Positions 34,508 to 39,123 of a stretch of 39,123 nucleotides of DNA are shown here, one piece after another. Within the stretch, counting starts at the first letter, position 1. Every line of letters starts with the position of its first letter. The position numbers and the translations under genes were made by a program. A model generated the notes under the pieces. The model was not told the DNA's origin, did not search any database, and saw only the letters and a program-made list of their open reading frames with translations. The stretch covers positions 1 to 39,123 of the forward strand of contig JAGRFY010000014.1 in NCBI GenBank assembly GCA_020445765.1, given 5' to 3'. Origin of the DNA: Rhodocyclaceae bacterium. GTDB lineage: Bacteria; Pseudomonadota; Gammaproteobacteria; Burkholderiales; Rhodocyclaceae.

Positions 34508-37273
34508 ATGAGCGAGATCAGCCGAGTGGCACTTTTCGGCAAGCTGAACAGCCTGGGCTACAAGGCCATCGAGGGCGCAACGGTATTCTGCAAGCTGCGG
34601 GGCAACCCCTACGTCGAGCTGGTGCACTGGATCCAGCAGATCGTGAACAACCAGGACTCCGACCTGCACCGGATTCTGCAGCACTATGAAGTCGATCCGT
34701 CGCGGCTCGCGGCCGACATCACCTCGGCCCTCGACCAGCTTCCGCGCGGTTCGACCTCGATCTCCGATCTGTCCGAACAGATCTCCGACCTGGTCGAACG
34801 GGGCTGGGTCTATGGCTCGCTGATGTTCGGCGAGGTCCAGGTGCGCACCGGGCACCTGCTGGTCGGTGGGCTCAAGACCAGCCGCCTCAGGAATGCCCTG
34901 CTGCAGATCTCGAAGGAATTCGACAAGGTCAAGGTCGAGGACCTGTCCGATCACTTTGCCCAGGTCGTCTCGGGCTCGCCCGAGGACAGGCAGGCGCCGA
35001 CCGACGGCTTTGCCGCCGGCGCCGAACCGGGCGAGGCCAGCGGCGCCGTGGCGCCGGCGGCGATGGGCAAGCAGGAAGCGCTGAAGCAATTCACCGTGGA
35101 CCTGACCGATCAGGCCAGGAGCGGCAAGATGGATCCGATCGTCGGACGCGACGAGGAGATCCGCCAGGTCATCGACATCCTGATGCGGCGGCGCCAGAAC
35201 AATCCGATCCTGACCGGCGAGGCCGGCGTCGGCAAGACCGCAGTGGTCGAGGGCTTCGCCCAGCGCATCGTCGCCGGCGACGTGCCGCCGTCGCTGGCCG
35301 ATGTCTCGCTGAAGACCCTCGACGTCGGCCTGCTGCAGGCCGGTGCCAGCATGAAGGGCGAGTTCGAGAACCGCCTGCGGCAGGTGATCGAGGAGGTCCA
35401 GTCGTCGCCCAAGCCGATCATCCTGTTCATCGATGAGGCGCACACCCTGGTCGGTGCCGGCGGTGCCGCCGGTACCGGCGACGCCGCCAACCTGTTGAAG
35501 CCGGCGCTCGCCCGCGGCACGCTGCGCACCGTCGCCGCGACCACCTGGGCCGAGTACAAGAAGCACATCGAGAAGGACCCGGCGCTGACCCGGCGCTTCC
35601 AGGTCGTCCAGGTGGACGAGCCGTCGGAACACAAGGCAATCCTGATGATGCGCGGCGTCGCGACGATGATGGAGGGCCATCACAAGGTGCAGGTGCTCGA
35701 CGAGGCCCTCGAGGCCGCGGTCAAGCTCTCTCACCGCTACATTCCAGCACGCCAGTTGCCGGACAAGTCGGTCAGCCTGCTCGACACCGCATGCGCGCGG
35801 GTCGCGGTCAGCCTGCACTCGACGCCGGCAGAGGTCGAGGACTGCCGCCGACGGATCGAGGCGCTGGAAGTCGAGGAACGGATCATCGGCCGCGAGAAGG
35901 CGATCGGCATCGACGTCGCCGAGCGCGAAGCGGTGGCCGACGAAGCCCTCGCTGCCGAGCGCGAGCGCCTGGCCGCCCTCGATGTGCGCTGGGGCAGCGA
36001 AAAGGAACTGGTGGACCAGATCCTGGCGCTGCGGGCGAAGCTGCGCGGCGACGACGATCCGGTGGAAGGCACCGGCAGCCCGCTGGAAGCCGCCGCCGAG
36101 GCGGTCAAGCAGGGAGGCAGCGAAGGTCAAGCCGCCACTGCCGCCGAAGGCGAGCCGGCCCAGGCCGGACTCGGCGACGAGGAACGCGCGGCGCTGCTGG
36201 CCGAGCTCAAGGACGCTCAGGAAAAACTCGCGGAACTGCAGGGCGAGCACCCGCTGATCCTGCCGACCGTCGATTACCAGGCGGTCGCCAGCGTGGTCGC
36301 GGACTGGACCGGCATCCCGGTCGGCCGCATGGCGCGCAACGAGGTCGAGACCGTGCTGCGCCTGCCGGAACTGCTGGGGCAGCGGGTGATCGGCCAGGAT
36401 CATGCGATGGAGATGATCGCCAAGCGCATCCAGACCTCGCGCGCCGGCATCGACAACCCGAACAAGCCGATCGGCGTCTTCATGCTGGCCGGCACCTCGG
36501 GCGTCGGCAAGACCGAAACTGCGCTGGCGCTGGCCGAAGCGCTGTACGGCGGCGAACAGAACCTGATCACCATCAACATGAGCGAGTTCCAGGAAGCGCA
36601 CACGGTGTCGACGCTGAAAGGCGCGCCGCCGGGCTACGTCGGCTACGGCGAGGGCGGCGTGCTGACCGAGGCGGTGCGGCGCAAGCCCTACTCGGTGGTG
36701 CTGCTCGACGAGGTCGAAAAGGCCCACTCGGACGTGCACGAGATCTTCTTCCAGGTCTTCGACAAGGGCTTCATGGAAGACGGCGAAGGGCGCTTCATCG
36801 ACTTCAAGAACACCTTGATCCTGCTCACCACCAATGCCGGCACCGAGCTCATCGACGGCATGTGCAAGGATCCGGAACTGATGCCCGATCCGGAAGGGCT
36901 GGCCAAGGCACTGCGCGAACCGCTGCTGAAGGTCTTCCCGCCGGCATTGCTCGGCCGACTGGTGACGATCCCGTACTTCCCGCTGTCCGACGAAATACTC
37001 GCCAAGATCGTGGTGCTGCAGCTCGGCCGCATCAAGAAGCGCGTCGAAGAGCGGCACAAGGTACCGTTCAGCTATACCGACGACGTCGTCAAGCTGGTGG
37101 TGGCGCGCTGCACCGAATCGGAGTCGGGCGGCCGCATGATCGACGCCATCCTGACCAACACCCTGTTGCCCGACCTGGCGCGCGAGTTCCTCGGCCGCCT
37201 GATGGAGGGCCGCTCGGTGGCCAAGGTCGAGGTCGGCGTCGCCGACAACCAGTTCACCTATCAGTTCGACTGA
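34508..37273 (+). CDS. tssH: T6SS sheath-recycling AAA+ ATPase TssH (ClpV)
   Basis: ClpV pulls on contracted TssB/TssC sheaths and disassembles them for reuse. The 921 residues include a Clp N-domain (about 1-150) and an Ala/Gly-rich linker (about 155-190). AAA1 has Walker A GEAGVGKT at 237-244 and Walker B ILFIDEAHTL. AAA2 has Walker A GTSGVGKT at 662-669 and Walker B VVLLDEVEKAH. Between them, around residues 515-560, is a low-complexity Gly/Ala/Glu insertion in the middle domain. A GAGGGG site precedes the ATG. It is the last T6SS gene here, followed by a strong hairpin. Confidence 0.96.
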   Translation: MSEISRVALFGKLNSLGYKAIEGATVFCKLRGNPYVELVHWIQQIVNNQDSDLHRILQHYEVDPSRLAADITSALDQLPRGSTSISDLSEQISDLVERGWVYGSLMFGEVQVRTGHLLVGGLKTSRLRNALLQISKEFDKVKVEDLSDHFAQVVSGSPEDRQAPTDGFAAGAEPGEASGAVAPAAMGKQEALKQFTVDLTDQARSGKMDPIVGRDEEIRQVIDILMRRRQNNPILTGEAGVGKTAVVEGFAQRIVAGDVPPSLADVSLKTLDVGLLQAGASMKGEFENRLRQVIEEVQSSPKPIILFIDEAHTLVGAGGAAGTGDAANLLKPALARGTLRTVAATTWAEYKKHIEKDPALTRRFQVVQVDEPSEHKAILMMRGVATMMEGHHKVQVLDEALEAAVKLSHRYIPARQLPDKSVSLLDTACARVAVSLHSTPAEVEDCRRRIEALEVEERIIGREKAIGIDVAEREAVADEALAAERERLAALDVRWGSEKELVDQILALRAKLRGDDDPVEGTGSPLEAAAEAVKQGGSEGQAATAAEGEPAQAGLGDEERAALLAELKDAQEKLAELQGEHPLILPTVDYQAVASVVADWTGIPVGRMARNEVETVLRLPELLGQRVIGQDHAMEMIAKRIQTSRAGIDNPNKPIGVFMLAGTSGVGKTETALALAEALYGGEQNLITINMSEFQEAHTVSTLKGAPPGYVGYGEGGVLTEAVRRKPYSVVLLDEVEKAHSDVHEIFFQVFDKGFMEDGEGRFIDFKNTLILLTTNAGTELIDGMCKDPELMPDPEGLAKALREPLLKVFPPALLGRLVTIPYFPLSDEILAKIVVLQLGRIKKRVEERHKVPFSYTDDVVKLVVARCTESESGGRMIDAILTNTLLPDLAREFLGRLMEGRSVAKVEVGVADNQFTYQFD

Positions 37274-37280
37274 CCCGGAC

Positions 37281-37306
37281 CGGCCCGGCCCTCGGCGGCC
37301 GGGCCG
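37281..37306 (+). terminator. GC-rich stem-loop after tssH
   Basis: CGGCCCGGCC (37281-37290) and GGCCGGGCCG (37297-37306) form a perfect 10-bp stem with the loop CTCGGC, 8 bases after the tssH stop. It looks like a terminator stem, but no T-tract follows, so it could instead protect the 3' end or allow partial read-through to the TPR genes that start 19 bases later. Confidence 0.5.
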
Positions 37307-37324
37307 CCGCACCGAGACCCCGCC

Positions 37325-38659
37325 ATGACCGAGCGTCGCGAAGTCGTTCTCGACCTGCCCGAAGCCATCCAGCTCGCGCTCAGGATGCACCGCGAGCACC
37401 ACTTCGATGCCGCCCGCGAACTCTACCAGCAACTGTTGCAGGTAGCGCCGGAGCATCCCGACCTGCAGCATTTCTACGGCGTCTTCCTGTGCCAGACCGG
37501 CGCCGCCGATGACGGCATCGCGCTGATCCGCCGGGCGATCGCGCAGGTCCCCGATTTCGTCGACTTTCATGTAAATCTCGGCAACGTGCTGCTCGAAGCC
37601 CGGCGCATCGACGAGGCCGAGGCCGCCTATCGCGAGGCCCTCGCGATCGACCCGGCCTGCGCTCGCGCCTGGAACAACCTCGGCGCGATCCACGACGCCC
37701 GCGAGCAGGCGGCGGCGGCCGAGCAGGCCTACCTCAAGGCGATCGAACTCGACCACCGGCTGACCAATGCCCACAACAACCTCGGCCTGATCCGCTGGCA
37801 GCGGGGCGACATCGAAGGCGCCATCGCGTGTTGCGCGGCGGCCATCGGCGTCGACCCGGAAGACCCCGACGGGCACCGTTTCCTCGGCATCCTGTACGCC
37901 ACCCACGGGCTGCCGGACAAGGCCGCCGAGGCCTTCCGCCGCTGGCTCGAACTCGACCCCGACAACCCCGCCGCGCGCCATCACTATGCTGCGGTATGTG
38001 CCGACGTGAAGCCCGAGCGTGCCAGCGACGCGTATGTCAGCTACACCTTCGACCGCTTTGCCGCGAGCTTCGAGGAAAAGCTGCGCACCGACCTGCAGTA
38101 CCGCGCACCCGATCTGCTGTGCGACGCCCTGGCCGGGCGCCTGCCGGCGCCGGCGCAGCAGTTCGAGATCCTCGACGCCGGCTGTGGCACCGGTCTGTGC
38201 GGCCCGTTGCTGGCGCCGTGGTGCCGGCGTCTGGTCGGCATCGACCTGTCCGCCGGCATGCTCGAGCAGGCGCGCGCCAAAGCCTGCTACGACGAACTCC
38301 ACCAGGCCGAACTGACGGCCTGGTTGCAGTCCGCCGGCAGCCGTTTCCAGTTGATCGTGTCGGCCGATACGCTGTGTTATTTCGGCCCGCTGGAGACCGT
38401 GCTCGGCGCCGCGCGGTCGGCGCTCACGCCGGGCGGCACACTGGCATTCACGGTCGAGCGGATGGTGCAGCCAAGCGCCGGCGAAGGCTCGCGACTGAGC
38501 GCCAACGGCCGCTACCAGCACGACCCGGACTACGTCGCCCGGGCAATCGACGCCGCCGGTTTCACCGACGTCGCGATCGAGCCCGCCGAGCTGCGCCTCG
38601 AAGGCGGGCATCCGGTCGCGGGCCTGGTCGTCGTCGCTGCGAGGCCGGGCGGTGAATAG
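37325..38659 (+). CDS. TPR-repeat protein with C-terminal SAM-dependent methyltransferase domain
   Basis: The 444 residues split into two parts. Residues 1 to about 225 are tandem tetratricopeptide repeats with typical lines such as LGNVLLEARRIDEAEAAYREALAIDP and WNNLGAIHD. Residues about 240-440 are a class I methyltransferase with SAM motif I ILDAGCGTGLCGPLL near 282-296 and the post-motif acidic VGIDLSAGML. No signal peptide is seen, so it is probably cytoplasmic. The substrate is unknown. It lies downstream of tssH on the same strand, where H1 loci carry vgrG, but a T6SS role is only a guess. Confidence 0.85.
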   Translation: MTERREVVLDLPEAIQLALRMHREHHFDAARELYQQLLQVAPEHPDLQHFYGVFLCQTGAADDGIALIRRAIAQVPDFVDFHVNLGNVLLEARRIDEAEAAYREALAIDPACARAWNNLGAIHDAREQAAAAEQAYLKAIELDHRLTNAHNNLGLIRWQRGDIEGAIACCAAAIGVDPEDPDGHRFLGILYATHGLPDKAAEAFRRWLELDPDNPAARHHYAAVCADVKPERASDAYVSYTFDRFAASFEEKLRTDLQYRAPDLLCDALAGRLPAPAQQFEILDAGCGTGLCGPLLAPWCRRLVGIDLSAGMLEQARAKACYDELHQAELTAWLQSAGSRFQLIVSADTLCYFGPLETVLGAARSALTPGGTLAFTVERMVQPSAGEGSRLSANGRYQHDPDYVARAIDAAGFTDVAIEPAELRLEGGHPVAGLVVVAARPGGE

Positions 38660-39123
38660 CGACGACGGCGACATCCCGGAGTCCGGCCAAGGCAGCGCGA
38701 TGCCGCTCGACGAAGCCATCGCGCTGGCCGTGACGCTGCACCGCGCCGGCCAGCTCGACAAGGCGGACACGGCCTACCGGCAGATTCTCGCGGTCGTGCC
38801 CGATCACCCGGACGTGCTGCATCTGACCGGCCTGCTGCGCCATCATCAGGGCCGGCCCCGGGAGGCCGCCGAATCGATCCGCGCGGCAATTGCCCACGAA
38901 GCGGGCTTCGCCGACTATCACCTCAATCTCGGCAACGTGCTGCTCGAGTGCGGCGAGCCGACGGAAGCGGCCGAGGCCTATCGCCAGGCGCTCGCGCTGC
39001 GCCCCGAATTTGCCGATGCCTGGAACAATCTGGGGGCGCTGTACCGCCAGCTCGGCGATCTCGACCAGGCGGAAACGGCCAGTCGCCGGGCCATCGAACA
39101 GGCGCCCGGACATGTCGGCGCCC
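38652..39123 (+). CDS. TPR-repeat protein, truncated by the window end
   Basis: The frame starts at a GTG (38652-38654) that overlaps the end of the previous gene and stays open to the window edge, giving 157 codons. An ATG at 38700 is the alternative start. The visible part is TPR repeats: LDEAIALAVTLHRAGQLDKAD, LNLGNVLLECGEPTEAAEAYRQALAL and WNNLGALYRQLGDLDQAE. It aligns repeat for repeat with the N-terminal half of the preceding protein, so the two genes look like an old tandem duplication. The C-terminal domain, which would reveal its activity, is outside the window. Confidence 0.8.
   Translation, partial: MNSDDGDIPESGQGSAMPLDEAIALAVTLHRAGQLDKADTAYRQILAVVPDHPDVLHLTGLLRHHQGRPREAAESIRAAIAHEAGFADYHLNLGNVLLECGEPTEAAEAYRQALALRPEFADAWNNLGALYRQLGDLDQAETASRRAIEQAPGHVGA

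Noticed and set aside
34097-38770. Very long open frame on the minus strand (over 1500 codons) opposite tssG, tssH and the TPR gene
   Set aside because: It is antisense to well-recognised genes, its translation has no family motif and looks like shuffled Val/Asp/Arg/Gly runs, and such shadows are expected in GC-rich DNA.

Overview
The window is a GC-rich bacterial chromosome segment with dense, mostly operonic genes. Gene content and order point to a betaproteobacterium. The order mnmG-rsmG-parA-parB next to atpIBEFHAG, the run yicC-gmk-rpoZ-spoT, a DUF3460 gene and a sugar-permease-free PTS (EIIA-HPr-EI) downstream of spoT together suggest Rhodocyclales (Azoarcus/Thauera-like). That placement is inferred from gene context, not from any database search.

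Layout. 1-4159 (minus): start of the F1Fo ATP synthase operon, atpI-B-E-F-H-A and the first codons of atpG, behind a good sigma70 promoter. 4419-5003 (plus): a rhomboid/rhombosortase-like membrane protease. 5093-9276 (minus): parB, parA, rsmG and mnmG, tightly packed. 9427-15923 (minus): a small secreted protein of unknown function, an EamA-type transporter, thiol peroxidase, hemW, rdgB, rph, and an overlapping PP2C phosphatase / Ser-Thr kinase pair. 16168-22586 (plus): yicC, gmk, rpoZ, spoT, then a mannose-type EIIA, HPr and Enzyme I. 22670-24315 (plus): a DUF3460 gene and a DnaQ-like exonuclease fused to a UvrC/Cho-like half. 24331-25392 (minus): alanine racemase. 25782-37273 (plus): a type VI secretion (T6SS) block, tssA-tssB-tssC-hcp-hcp-tagJ-tssE-tssF-tssG-tssH. 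37325 to the end (plus): a TPR-methyltransferase and the start of a second TPR protein with a similar N-terminus.

How the genes work together. The left half is housekeeping: energy, chromosome partitioning, tRNA/rRNA modification, nucleotide-pool cleaning, (p)ppGpp and PTS signalling. The right third encodes the sheath, tube, baseplate and recycling ATPase of a contractile secretion machine. Its order matches the P. aeruginosa H1-T6SS run (tssA1 to clpV1) except for a second hcp. The membrane complex (TssJ/L/M), TssK, VgrG and PAAR are not in the window.

Most unusual points: (1) the exonuclease/UvrC-like fusion keeps its exonuclease residues and four UvrC-type cysteines but has Ala where the GIY-YIG catalytic Glu is expected; (2) two different hcp genes, the first bracketed by strong inverted repeats; (3) a soluble non-RD kinase / PP2C pair in the same genome neighbourhood as an H1-like T6SS; (4) tandem TPR genes at the position where H1 loci carry vgrG.
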